Positions 1 through 6,489 are shown, numbered from the stretch's first letter. The stretch is 10,818 bases of DNA from an uncultured Hyphomicrobiales bacterium (GCA_903932565.1 CAIZGQ010000052.1:1-10818); one strand, 5' to 3'. Translations and numbers: made by a program. The notes: generated by a model from the letters alone, not told the origin.

Positions 1-158
1 CCTGCGCCCGTGAACGCGACGATCCGCTCAGACTGGCGCAGAAGCTCTGCGAGTGCAGCGATGGAGGCGTCATCCGGCAGGCGTTCAGGTGGCACGCCTG
101 GTATGACCGTCGGCCCATCGACGGTGTTTCCAGCTCCTGAAGTCTCAGGTGGCGACAT
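1..158 (-). CDS. Sir2-family NAD-dependent protein deacylase, N-terminal part (cut by window edge)
   Basis: Sirtuins remove acyl groups from protein lysines while consuming NAD+. On the minus strand, 52 complete codons can be read from an ATG at 158-156 to the window edge, with no stop. After a variable proline-rich leader of about 30 residues comes a helix (residues 31-42, ASIAALAELLRQ) and then SERIVAFTGAG at 43-53. That is the beginning of the sirtuin Rossmann fold, whose family signature is (V/F)xTGAGIS, where the adenine-ribose of NAD+ binds. The catalytic His and any zinc cysteines lie outside the window. A GGAG sits about 10 bases upstream of the ATG, a somewhat long spacing, so the exact start is uncertain. 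The gene follows the MarR gene on the same strand after about 135 bases. The family call rests on this one motif and its position; the subfamily (CobB or other) cannot be decided. Confidence 0.78.
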   Translation of the reverse strand, partial: MSPPETSGAGNTVDGPTVIPGVPPERLPDDASIAALAELLRQSERIVAFTGA

Positions 159-293
159 GCTGCGAGCGTCTCCAAAGGCACGACCAATGCGGGCCCTCAG
201 ATGTCGGCAACGGTGCACGTGAAATCAAGCCGCAGCAGTGTCACGCATGCGCGTGGCGCAATCTCTCGCGTCACACTGGTGTTGGAAGGCGTG

Positions 294-830
294 TCAGACC
301 GAAACCGGCACCGGCAGCATGTCAATCATGCGGGAGAAGGTCTGGCGGTGCTCGGACAGTTCCCGGATTTGCAGTTCGGCGATAACGGAGAGGCGGCGCT
401 CGCCCTCCTCACTCAGCATCAGCAGGACGCGGCGGCGGTCCAACGGATCTTCCTTGCGGACGATCAGGCCGGCGCCTTCCAACCGCGCCACCAGTTCGGC
501 TGCCGAGTGAGGACGAATGACGAGGTGCTTGGCAAGCTCGCCCACGCTGATGGGTTGCGTCAGCGGGCGGGTGCGAATCGCTAGCAAGGCCTGATAACGC
601 TGCGCCGTCAGACCAGCCTCGGCCGCAACTCGTTCGCTATCAGCCAGATAGGAACGCAAGGCATGGCGGAAGCGCGCCAGAATTTCATAATCTGCAAGAG
701 GAGCTCGGAGGGGATGCTTTGTTTCAGAATCGTCCCCATCCAGAACCTTGATGGCATCTTCCATGTCCGGCTGCGTGGGGGCGGCGTTTGAAATATCGAG
801 CGCCTGAATGGACTGATAGGCTGAGGACAT
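294..830 (-). CDS. MarR-family transcriptional regulator
   Basis: This encodes a 178-residue predicted DNA-binding regulator of the MarR winged helix-turn-helix family, whose members usually act as dimers on short palindromes and often respond to small ligands or oxidants. Residues 1-45 are a polar, low-homology extension. Dimerisation helices run about 46-85, and the wHTH about 95-147. The recognition helix is around RPHSAAELVARLEGAGLI (106-123) and the wing around DPLDRRRVLLMLSEEG (128-143), with the typical DRR of the family. A strong Shine-Dalgarno GAGGAG lies 8 bases (a run of T) before the ATG at 830, which fixes the start. The upstream region carries a GAATCA-N4-TGATTC inverted repeat 47-62 bases before the start, a good candidate for self-regulation. 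The ligand and target genes are not evident. The downstream sirtuin could be co-transcribed, since no terminator is visible between them. Confidence 0.88.
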   Translation of the reverse strand: MSSAYQSIQALDISNAAPTQPDMEDAIKVLDGDDSETKHPLRAPLADYEILARFRHALRSYLADSERVAAEAGLTAQRYQALLAIRTRPLTQPISVGELAKHLVIRPHSAAELVARLEGAGLIVRKEDPLDRRRVLLMLSEEGERRLSVIAELQIRELSEHRQTFSRMIDMLPVPVSV

Positions 831-869
831 AAAAAAAACTCCTCTTCAAGAAAGGTAAAAATTAATTAG

Positions 870-896
870 TCATAAAGAATCAAACCTGATTCATAA
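870..896. promoter_or_regulatory. Candidate MarR operator: GAATCA-N4-TGATTC flanked by TCATAA direct repeats
   Basis: A perfect 6-bp inverted repeat, GAATCA (877-882) and TGATTC (887-892) with AACC between, lies 47-62 bases upstream of the MarR gene start. It is overlapped and flanked by two TCATAA copies (870-875 and 891-896) set exactly 21 bp apart, two helical turns. A 16-bp AT-rich palindrome just upstream of a marR gene is the usual layout for autoregulation in this family. No clear -35/-10 pair could be assigned around it. Confidence 0.5.
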
Positions 897-967
897 GTTA
901 GACGTTACAGCAAAGCTCATGCTGAGGATAGTGTCGCGGACCACGATGGTTCAGGTTTCTGTGGAAC

Positions 968-1010
968 TTTTTGTTAAGGTTGACGTTAACGCTCTTAACA
1001 AAAATTAACC
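968..1010. promoter_or_regulatory. AT-rich palindrome with four clustered TTAA half-sites
   Basis: TTTTTGTTAAG (968-978) and CTTAACAAAAA (994-1004) are perfect 11-base inverted arms around a 15-base centre. The centre itself contains the 8-bp palindrome CGTTAACG (984-991). TTAA occurs at 974, 986, 995 and 1005, the last in the context TTAACC. The element lies between the thiL stop (1025) and the MarR gene start (830), both minus strand. It is not a convincing intrinsic terminator for thiL because the stem is AT-rich and no U-run follows a GC stem. A regulator-binding array is more likely; the TTAA spacing is reminiscent of, but not identical to, the alphaproteobacterial CtrA site TTAA-N7-TTAA. 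Confidence 0.4.
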
Positions 1011-1024
1011 TAAGATTTTGGCAT

Positions 1025-2017
1025 TCAAATATGGCTGAAAGACTGCCGCGCAAACGACACGGCTTCCCCATGCGAGCTTAGGAAAAGGGGCGCGCCGGTG
1101 CCAGCCTCGGCCACGCCAATCTGCGTGACCACACCATCAAGGGCCTGGACGGCCGATTCAAAGGCGGCGGCCTGCGCGCTGGGCACGGCAATCAGCAATT
1201 CATAATCATCCCCGCCCGTCACCGCCGTCTCGAACAGGCGCGGCTCCGCAATAATCGCTGCGCGTGCGGCGTCGGACAGCGGGATGGCACCCAGTTCAAC
1301 CTGCGCCGTCACTCCGGAGGCCTTCAGCATCTTGGTGAGGTCCCCGATCAGCCCGTCCGACACGTCCATCCCGCCATGGGCGAACTGTCCAAGCACGGAC
1401 GCCAACCCGTTGCGCGGTTGGGGAAGCAGATAGCGCTGCTGCAGGTGCGTCAAATGCCTCGCGCCAATCCTGGACCAGACCGCGTGCTCGGGATGCAGCC
1501 GGGATTGCAGGCCAAGCGCTGAATCACCAATCGTGCCAGTGACATAAAGCCTGTCATCCGGCTGAACGCCGGTGCGCAGCACCATCTGCCCCATGGGGAC
1601 GCTTCCCAAAGCTGTCACCGAGATCGTCAAGGGCCCGGGAGTACGCACCGTATCGCCGCCAAGCAGCGGCAGCCCGAAGGCATCGCCATCGAGCTTCAAG
1701 CCCTCGGCGAATTGCGCGAGCTGCGGTGCCGTGGTGTTCGGCGGCAGGGCGATGGCGAGCAGGTAACCCAGCGGCTGTGCGCCCTTGGCCGCAAGGTCCG
1801 ACAAATTGACCCGCAGGGCCTTTTGCGCGACGGCGCACCACGGATCGTCTGCGAAGAAATGCACCCCCGCAACCAGAGCGTCCTTGGTGAGCACCAGCTC
1901 ATGGCCTTCGGGCACGCGCACCAAAGCCGCGTCATCGCGCAGGCCCAACCCGCCCGGGCCAGCGAGGGGCGCGAAATAGCGCGCGATCAGGTCATCTTCG
2001 TTTGAAAGGCCATCCAT
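1025..2017 (-). CDS. thiL: Thiamine-monophosphate kinase ThiL
   Basis: ThiL phosphorylates thiamine monophosphate with ATP to give thiamine diphosphate, the last step of cofactor synthesis in the cytoplasm. The 330-residue product has the usual length and motif order of the PurM/ThiL fold: GLRDDAAL at 25-32 with the metal-binding Asp pair, TKDALVAGVHF at 44-54, NLSDLAAKGAQPLGY at 71-85, LLGGDTVRTPGPL at 118-130, GTIGDSALGL at 161-170, MDVSDGLIGDL at 217-227 and GGDDYELL at 268-275. The ATG at 2017 is chosen because it gives the family-typical beginning NEDDLIARYFAPLAG. A TTG at 2065 would add 16 residues that look unlike the family. The start lies 31 bases past the nusB stop, and no strong Shine-Dalgarno is visible, so coupling to nusB translation is plausible. 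thiL is the last gene of the rib-nusB-thiL run. Confidence 0.95.
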   Translation of the reverse strand: MDGLSNEDDLIARYFAPLAGPGGLGLRDDAALVRVPEGHELVLTKDALVAGVHFFADDPWCAVAQKALRVNLSDLAAKGAQPLGYLLAIALPPNTTAPQLAQFAEGLKLDGDAFGLPLLGGDTVRTPGPLTISVTALGSVPMGQMVLRTGVQPDDRLYVTGTIGDSALGLQSRLHPEHAVWSRIGARHLTHLQQRYLLPQPRNGLASVLGQFAHGGMDVSDGLIGDLTKMLKASGVTAQVELGAIPLSDAARAAIIAEPRLFETAVTGGDDYELLIAVPSAQAAAFESAVQALDGVVTQIGVAEAGTGAPLFLSSHGEAVSFARQSFSHI

Positions 2018-2048
2018 CGGCGTGAGGCTAGCACAGGATGGGGTGGTG

Positions 2049-2555
2049 TCAGCGCGCGCCGTCAAACTCAGGCGCGCGCATGTGGCGCGCCAGCGCGTCC
2101 AACACGGCGTTGGTCATGCCAACTTCATCGCGATCCAGAAAAGCGGCTGCGACGTCGACATATTCCTTGATCACGACGCGGGCCGGCACATCTTTGCGTT
2201 GCAGGAGCTCGTAAGCCCCCGCCCGCAACACGGCGCGCAGCACAGCCTCAACCCGCTTCAGCGGCCAGCCGTTGGCCAGCGTCTCATCGATCATCAGATC
2301 GAGCTGCCGCTGGTGTTCGAGCACACCGCGCAGAATGTCACGAAAGAAGTCGATGTCAGCCTCGATATAGGTCTCGCCATCGATCTCGCCGCCGATCCAG
2401 TGCGATTCAAACTCAGCCAGGATTTCGTTGAGGCCCTTGCTGCCCACTTCCATCTGATACAGCGCCTGCACGCCGTTGAGACGCGCCGCAGCACGATTGG
2501 CTGCACGATTGGCAGGTGGGTTAGGGACGGGGGCGGCGGGGATGTCGTCGATCAT
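2049..2555 (-). CDS. nusB: Transcription antitermination factor NusB
   Basis: NusB binds boxA RNA together with NusE (ribosomal protein S10) and promotes processive transcription of rRNA operons. The product has 168 residues. It has a proline/alanine-rich N-terminal tail (about 1-18), then the all-helical NusB core: RAANRAAARLNGVQALYQMEV near 17-37, an acidic DIDFFRDILRGVLEH segment, and the conserved C-terminal series WPLKRVEAVLRAVLRAGAYELL ... ARVVIKEYVDVAAAF ... VLDALA. The ATG at 2555 is preferred over the adjacent TTG at 2558. It has GGGAG 6 bases upstream and overlaps the ribH TGA by one base (TGATG), a sign of translational coupling. ribH-nusB adjacency is very common in bacteria, so both the identity and the operon are well supported. 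Confidence 0.95.
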   Translation of the reverse strand: MIDDIPAAPVPNPPANRAANRAAARLNGVQALYQMEVGSKGLNEILAEFESHWIGGEIDGETYIEADIDFFRDILRGVLEHQRQLDLMIDETLANGWPLKRVEAVLRAVLRAGAYELLQRKDVPARVVIKEYVDVAAAFLDRDEVGMTNAVLDALARHMRAPEFDGAR

Positions 2556-3055
2556 CAATGGCTCCCAGCCTGTCGCTGGAGTGCCACCAGCGCCAGGGCC
2601 GCGCGCATGGCATCGCCACCTTTGTCGCCGCGGGCCGGATCGGCGCGCACAATCGCCTGCTCATCTGTCTCGACTGTCAAAATGCCATTGCCGATGGGCA
2701 GCAGGTCGGACAGGGCCAAATCGGTCAGGCCCCGCGCGCTTTCGTTGGAGACGACTTCAAAATGATAGGTTTCGCCGCGCACAATGCAGCCAAGCGCGAC
2801 CGCGCCGTCAAAAGGTTGTCCGGCTTCGGCGGCATTGTCGCAGCAGATGGCGATGGCGGCCGCAATTTCCAGCGCGCCGGGCACGGATACAACATGGGTC
2901 GCAACGCCCGCATCGCGTGCCGCGCGCTCGGCCCCGGCCAGAAGCAGGTCGCCGATCTCGTCGTAATAGCGGGCCTCAACGATCAGGATGCGGGCCCCGG
3001 CGACAGCCTTGGCAAGGGCCGCAGATGTGGCAGCAGAACGGCGAGCTTCGGCCAT
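2555..3055 (-). CDS. ribH: 6,7-dimethyl-8-ribityllumazine synthase RibH
   Basis: RibH condenses 5-amino-6-ribitylamino-uracil with 3,4-dihydroxy-2-butanone 4-phosphate to give lumazine, the penultimate step of riboflavin synthesis. In most bacteria it assembles as a pentamer or icosahedral shell. The product has 166 residues. Visible motifs are ARILIVEARYYDEI (21-34), SVPGALEIAAA (57-67), ALGCIVRGETYHFEVV (87-102) with the catalytic His at 98, NESARGLTDL (104-113), and PIGNGILTVETDEQA (120-134) followed by DKGGDAMRAAL. The ATG at 3055 gives the usual N-terminus (MAEARR...). A TTG at 3121 in the same frame would add 22 residues with no family likeness. It directly precedes nusB, sharing one base, and follows the interrupted DinB gene by about 120 bases. 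Confidence 0.96.
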   Translation of the reverse strand: MAEARRSAATSAALAKAVAGARILIVEARYYDEIGDLLLAGAERAARDAGVATHVVSVPGALEIAAAIAICCDNAAEAGQPFDGAVALGCIVRGETYHFEVVSNESARGLTDLALSDLLPIGNGILTVETDEQAIVRADPARGDKGGDAMRAALALVALQRQAGSH

Positions 3056-3121
3056 GCGGAGTTCCAGACGGGCTTCAAAGGATTGGACCCGTTCATTAGA
3101 GACGCACGGCTCTGGTGGCAA

Positions 3122-3139
3122 GGACCGGGATCCCGGACC
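3122..3139. repeat. Near-perfect 18-bp palindrome between the DinB gene and ribH
   Basis: The 12-base palindrome CCGGGATCCCGG (3125-3136) extends to 18 bases with one A/A mismatch pair and outer GG/CC. It lies in the gap between the DinB stop and the ribH start. No U-run follows it on the minus strand, so it is not a standard terminator; it could be a short stem in the mRNA or chance in GC-rich DNA. Confidence 0.3.
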
Positions 3140-3177
3140 CCGGCGCGAAGCAAGATAGAGCGGCCGCGTGTGGCGGC

Positions 3178-3696
3178 TTATCCGATGGCTCTGGCACCCC
3201 GCCCCGAGTCTCGCTCAAAAATCAAAAGATCGAGCTCAGGCCCCGCCCCCGTCAGGGAGGTGAGCAGCGTGTGCAGCTGGCCGCGATGGTGGGTCTGGTG
3301 GTTGAAGAAATGCGCCAGCGCGGGGCTGAGCTGCTGCTCAAAGCGCTCCGGCGTGCTGATGCGCTGGTATTGGAATGTCTATTCCAGATCGGCATCTTCC
3401 AGACTCTCGACCCAATGAATGATGCGGGCATCTTCCGCTTCGCGCGCGACGCGCAGCTCGGGCAACGTTTCAAACAAAACGGCATCGAGCCGACTTGGCG
3501 CATCGCCCTGCCCCGTAAACCGCTTCATCCAGATGCGGTCCGTGGTCAGCATATGATTCAGCGTGCCGTGCACCGATTTGAAAAAAGCCCCACGGTCCGA
3601 GCGATAATCACGGGTCCCCAACCCGGCCGCATGGTCATAGACCAAGCCATTGGCCCAGGCGTTGTAGCGCGCAAACGTGACCCAATGTTCCTTCAT
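3178..3696 (-). pseudogene. DinB-family metal-dependent protein, interrupted by an in-frame TAG
   Basis: The frame encodes a full-length DinB/YfiT-like four-helix-bundle protein of 172 positions, broken by one amber codon at 3381-3379 (codon 106). Upstream of it are YNAWANGLVY (11-20), SVHGTLNHMLTTDRIWMKR (41-59) and IIHWVESLEDADLE (92-105). Downstream, in the same frame, are TFQYQR, ALAHFFNHQTHHRGQLHTLL (126-145) and ELDLLIFERD (154-163), then TAA at 3180-3178. The family's metal triad is present as His48, His133 and His137, but the last two lie after the stop. The 105-residue product would therefore lack the metal site. DinB proteins include thiol-dependent transferases and many of unknown role, so the specific activity is unknown. 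The ATG at 3696 is chosen for the GAGGGG 5 bases upstream. The reading frame is otherwise clean, so this is a recent nonsense mutation, a sequencing error or readthrough. Confidence 0.85.
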
Positions 3697-3721
3697 GCCA
3701 ACCCCTCGCATGCTGTCGTCT

Positions 3722-3773
3722 TCACCGCGACGCCTGCCAGAGCAGGCGCATGCGGTCCTGCCTTTGCAGGTGA
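3722..3773. repeat. Double-hairpin element, possibly a dispersed palindromic repeat
   Basis: Two adjacent stem-loops are visible: CGCCTGC (3731-3737) with GCAGGCG (3742-3748) around CAGA, and CCTGC (3757-3761) with GCAGG (3766-3770) around CTTT. They are bracketed by TCACC (3722-3726) and GGTGA (3769-3773). Because both stems use the same CCTGC/GCAGG arms, alternative pairing is possible. The minus-strand conceptual reading SPAKAGPHAPALAG resembles the peptide-like readings of short dispersed repeats in alphaproteobacterial genomes. Copy number cannot be judged from this window. Confidence 0.4.
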
Positions 3774-3804
3774 GGGATCGTTCCTGAACAGGGGATGAAG
3801 GCCT

Positions 3805-4002
3805 TTAGCGCAGGCTGCCGGTGGGCATGCGTGCCGCGCGCACAGCCGTCCAGGGCGTGTGATCGGGCATGGCCACCGGCTGCGATGGCGGCGCGACAAC
3901 GCCCAGCGGGGCTGATTTCATCAGCACGAACCCGAGGGCCACCGCCGCAGGCGAGAGGCAAAGGGGAAGGATGCGAGACAGGGACACGGACCTGATCTTC
4001 AT
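3805..4002 (-). CDS. Small hypothetical protein with one hydrophobic N-terminal segment
   Basis: This open frame of 65 codons (ATG at 4002, TAA at 3807-3805) has strongly GC-rich third positions, as expected for a real gene in this genome. The peptide begins with a basic stretch (MKIRSVSLSR) and a hydrophobic segment at about 11-28 (LPLCLSPAAVALGFVL). A proline/alanine-rich tail follows. This pattern fits a signal anchor or a short secreted peptide; Cys15 is not in a clear lipobox. I do not recognise the family. There is no strong Shine-Dalgarno before the ATG, only weak GA-containing sequence, which lowers confidence. It lies 51 bases after ribE and about 108 bases before the DinB gene, on the same strand, so it is probably in the same transcript. 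Overlapping frames of similar length look less protein-like. Confidence 0.45.
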   Translation of the reverse strand: MKIRSVSLSRILPLCLSPAAVALGFVLMKSAPLGVVAPPSQPVAMPDHTPWTAVRAARMPTGSLR

Positions 4003-4053
4003 GACGCAACACTCAACGCAACATTGGAAGCGTTAAACATGCGCGCAAAAGAT

Positions 4054-4695
4054 TTACGATGTCTGAGCGGTCCCAAGCTCCGCACGCGCGTCGACCAACC
4101 GAGCCGCATAGCGGGCCATCAGATCAACCTCGATATTAAGATGATCTCCCTCTTTTGTGTCGCCCCACGTGGTCACGGCGAGCGTGTGCGGAATCAGCAG
4201 AACGGAGAGCATGTCTTTTTCAACGCTGTTGACGGTCAGCGACGTGCCGTCCAGGCAGACAGAGCCCTTCTCCGCAATGAAGCCCGCCAAGGCGAGCGGC
4301 GCGCGGATGTCGAATTTCGCCATCCCGTCAAAGTCGCTGCGTGCGATCAGCGTCGCGACGCCGTCCACATGGCCGGTGACGAGATGCCCGCCCAACTCGT
4401 CGCCAATTTTCAACGATCTCTCGAGGTTTATGCGGTGGCCGACATGCCAGTGGCCCACGGTCGTGCGCGCCAACGTCTCGGCTGCGGCATCCACATCAAA
4501 CCAGGTCGGCTGGGCGGAGCCAGCTGGCATGGCGCCAATTGCAACGGCCGTCAGGCAGGGTCCAGAACAAGCAATCGATGCGCCCAGCGCAATGCCCTCA
4601 GCCGGGTAGGAACACGCGATGCGAATGCGCTTGAGTTCGCCGCGATCCTCGATCGAGACGATCGTGCCGACATCACTCACAAGACCGGTAAACAT
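4054..4695 (-). CDS. ribE: Riboflavin synthase, alpha subunit (RibE/RibC)
   Basis: Riboflavin synthase dismutates two lumazine molecules into riboflavin and the RibA/H intermediate, the final step of the pathway. The product has 213 residues, the usual size, with the internally duplicated beta-barrel layout. The first repeat opens with MFTGLVSDVG (1-10) and contains GASIACSGPCLTAV (38-51). The second opens near GGHLVTGHVDG (102-112) and contains KGSVCLDGTSLTVNSV (143-158). The first repeat reads CSGPCLT where many homologues have VNGVCLT, a mild variation. The gene starts inside the end of ribD, overlapping by 19 bases, so translation is probably coupled. The symbol ribE follows E. coli-type naming, while some alphaproteobacterial annotations use ribC for the same enzyme. 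Confidence 0.95.
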   Translation of the reverse strand: MFTGLVSDVGTIVSIEDRGELKRIRIACSYPAEGIALGASIACSGPCLTAVAIGAMPAGSAQPTWFDVDAAAETLARTTVGHWHVGHRINLERSLKIGDELGGHLVTGHVDGVATLIARSDFDGMAKFDIRAPLALAGFIAEKGSVCLDGTSLTVNSVEKDMLSVLLIPHTLAVTTWGDTKEGDHLNIEVDLMARYAARLVDARAELGTAQTS

Positions 4696-5819
4696 GCCCC
4701 AACCCTTTCGTAGCGCAGGATCTGATCGATCCCTGCGGCTTCAACGTCGTACGGACGCCAGTGATTTTGGTCTGCCAGCGCCACGCGCGCAGCGTCCTGG
4801 AGTGAGGGCACACCGGGTCGCAACAGCGGTCGCGGTGCCCGCACAATGACCACTTCATCAGCCAGGTCCTGGCGGACCAGATGGCTTGCCACCGTTGGTC
4901 CCCCCTCGCTGAAAATACGGGTCAGACCACGCGCCGCCAGAGCGCCAAGCGCCGCAGCAAGATCGAGATGGCCATCTGCCGCAATCGCCACGCGGGTGAC
5001 ATGAACGCCCGCCTTGATCAGTGCGGTCTCGGCATCCTTGGGGGCGGCCTCGCCACAGATCACGAGAACGGGCCAATCCTGCGCGGTGGACACCAACCGC
5101 GACCGCAGTGACAGACTGAGCTTTGTATCCAGGACGATGCGCCAGGGCTTGCGCTCAAGGCCGGGCAAGCGGACCGTTAGCAGCGGATCATCCGCATGGG
5201 CCGTCCCCACGCCGATCATCACGGCGTCGTGGAAAGCACGCCACATCTGCACGCGATTGTTGGCGGCAAGCCCGGTGATCATCAGGCGCGGATCGTGATC
5301 TCCTCCAGCGGCATACCCGTCCGCCGTCTCGGCCAACTTCAAGGTCAGCATGGGACGCCCTTGGGTCACGCGCAGAATATGGCCGAGATGGGCGCGGTGG
5401 GCCTCCGCCTGCAGGGTGCCGGTGACGACGTCGATGCCAGCTGCCGCCATGCGGGCATGGCCGCGCCCAGCGACGCGCGCGTCGGGATCTTCCAGCGCCG
5501 AGACCACGCGCGTGATGCCTGCCGCAACCACAGCGTCTGCGCAGGGCGGCGTGAGGCCGTGATGGCTGCAGGGCTCCAGCGTGACGTAAAGCGTCGCACC
5601 ACGCGCCAGATCACCGGCTTCCTGCAAGGCCTCGGTCTCGGCATGGGGTCTGCCACTGGGCTTGGTCATGCCACGGCCAACGATCTGGCCGTCACGCACC
5701 ACGAGCGCTCCTACGGCAGGGTTGGGCCACGTCTGCCCCATGTACCGACGCCCCAAAGTCAGGGCTGCCGCCATAAAGCTTTCGTCCGTCGCCGTATCGG
5801 TCACGCTTGCGGCCATCAT
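4677..5819 (-). CDS. ribD: Bifunctional riboflavin biosynthesis protein RibD (deaminase/reductase)
   Basis: RibD deaminates the pyrimidine ring of the GTP cyclohydrolase II product and then reduces the ribosyl side chain using NADPH. The product has 380 residues, a normal length for the fused form. The N-terminal deaminase domain (about 13-145) carries the zinc ligands HAE at 59-61 and PCSHHGLTPPC at 83-93, with the WPNPAVGALVV motif at 31-41. The C-terminal reductase domain (about 155-370) shows KLAETADGYAA (161-171), the segment ending GVGTAHADDPLLTVR (203-217), and SEGGPTVASHL (304-314), the NADPH-binding turn. The ATG at 5819 overlaps the nrdR stop as ATGA, and the 3' end overlaps ribE by 19 bases. 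Both domains look intact, so the enzyme should be active at both steps. Confidence 0.96.
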   Translation of the reverse strand: MMAASVTDTATDESFMAAALTLGRRYMGQTWPNPAVGALVVRDGQIVGRGMTKPSGRPHAETEALQEAGDLARGATLYVTLEPCSHHGLTPPCADAVVAAGITRVVSALEDPDARVAGRGHARMAAAGIDVVTGTLQAEAHRAHLGHILRVTQGRPMLTLKLAETADGYAAGGDHDPRLMITGLAANNRVQMWRAFHDAVMIGVGTAHADDPLLTVRLPGLERKPWRIVLDTKLSLSLRSRLVSTAQDWPVLVICGEAAPKDAETALIKAGVHVTRVAIAADGHLDLAAALGALAARGLTRIFSEGGPTVASHLVRQDLADEVVIVRAPRPLLRPGVPSLQDAARVALADQNHWRPYDVEAAGIDQILRYERVGACLPVL

Positions 5820-6340
5820 GTATCTTCGGGTGCCGGGACCAGATGCAGTTTGGTCGCTTTGGGTTCGTCGTCTGGATCAAGGTCAGGATTATGGGCGGCG
5901 ATCTCATCGATCACCGAGTTGAAATCGCTCGCTTCGCGGAAATTCCGATAGACCGAGGCAAAGCGCACATAGGCCACGCCATCGAGGGACTTCAGACCCT
6001 CCATCACCAGCTCGCCAATGCGATCACTCGGGATGTCGCCGTCGCCCTGACTTTCGAGCTGGCGGACAATGCCGTTGACCATGCGCTCGATCCGCTCGGG
6101 CTCGACCGGGCGCTTGCGCAACGCAATGGAGACGGACCGCATCAGCTTGTCCCGGTCAAACGGCACGCGCCGACCGGATTTCTTGGCAATGATCAGCTCA
6201 CGCAGCTGCACACGCTCGAAGGTGGTGAAGCGCCCACCGCAATCTGGGCAGACGCGGCGTCGCCGAATCGAGGCGGAATCATCCGTCGGCCGCGAATCCT
6301 TCACCTGCGTGTCGAGACTTCCACAATAGGGGCAACGCAT
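5816..6340 (-). CDS. nrdR: Transcriptional repressor NrdR
   Basis: NrdR senses ATP/dATP and represses ribonucleotide reductase genes by binding NrdR boxes at their promoters. The product has 174 residues. It has an N-terminal zinc ribbon with CPYC (Cys3, Cys6) and CPDC (Cys31, Cys34), linked by the basic run SIRRRRV (24-30). An ATP-cone follows at roughly 46-138, recognisable from VPFDRDKLMRSVSIALRKRP and VAYVRFASVYRNF. An acidic C-terminal tail (about 140-174) is longer than in E. coli NrdR. The ATG at 6340 is chosen because it begins exactly at the zinc ribbon (MRCPYCG) and has AGGA 5 bases upstream. The frame stays open upstream to 6400, but that stretch looks non-homologous. It overlaps ribD by 4 bases. 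nrdR next to ribD and glyA is a common bacterial arrangement. Confidence 0.96.
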   Translation of the reverse strand: MRCPYCGSLDTQVKDSRPTDDSASIRRRRVCPDCGGRFTTFERVQLRELIIAKKSGRRVPFDRDKLMRSVSIALRKRPVEPERIERMVNGIVRQLESQGDGDIPSDRIGELVMEGLKSLDGVAYVRFASVYRNFREASDFNSVIDEIAAHNPDLDPDDEPKATKLHLVPAPEDT

Positions 6341-6489
6341 GGCTATCCTGGCGGCGCGCGCTGCGCCCTTGGCGACGAGTGAAGCCGGGTCAGCGTACAA
6401 CGCGACGCCCGCCCGACTTCACAAATATACGCCATCCTTGAGCCGCGACCGCGACCATTGTCGAGTCCGGCGAGACGATTTTTGCCGCT

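Noticed and set aside
968..1004. Palindrome as the thiL intrinsic terminator
   Set aside because: The stem is AT-rich and lacks a GC stem followed by a U-run in the direction of transcription.
2022..3798. Plus-strand open frames opposite nusB, ribH and the DinB gene
   Set aside because: All are shadows of the minus-strand genes, with unstructured Arg/Gln/Ala-rich peptides.
5196..5951. Plus-strand open frame opposite ribD and the nrdR end
   Set aside because: Antisense shadow; the minus-strand genes have full catalytic motifs and overlap neatly.
6341..6400. 20-residue extension of NrdR
   Set aside because: NrdR begins at its zinc ribbon (MRCPYCG) throughout the family; the extension has no likeness.
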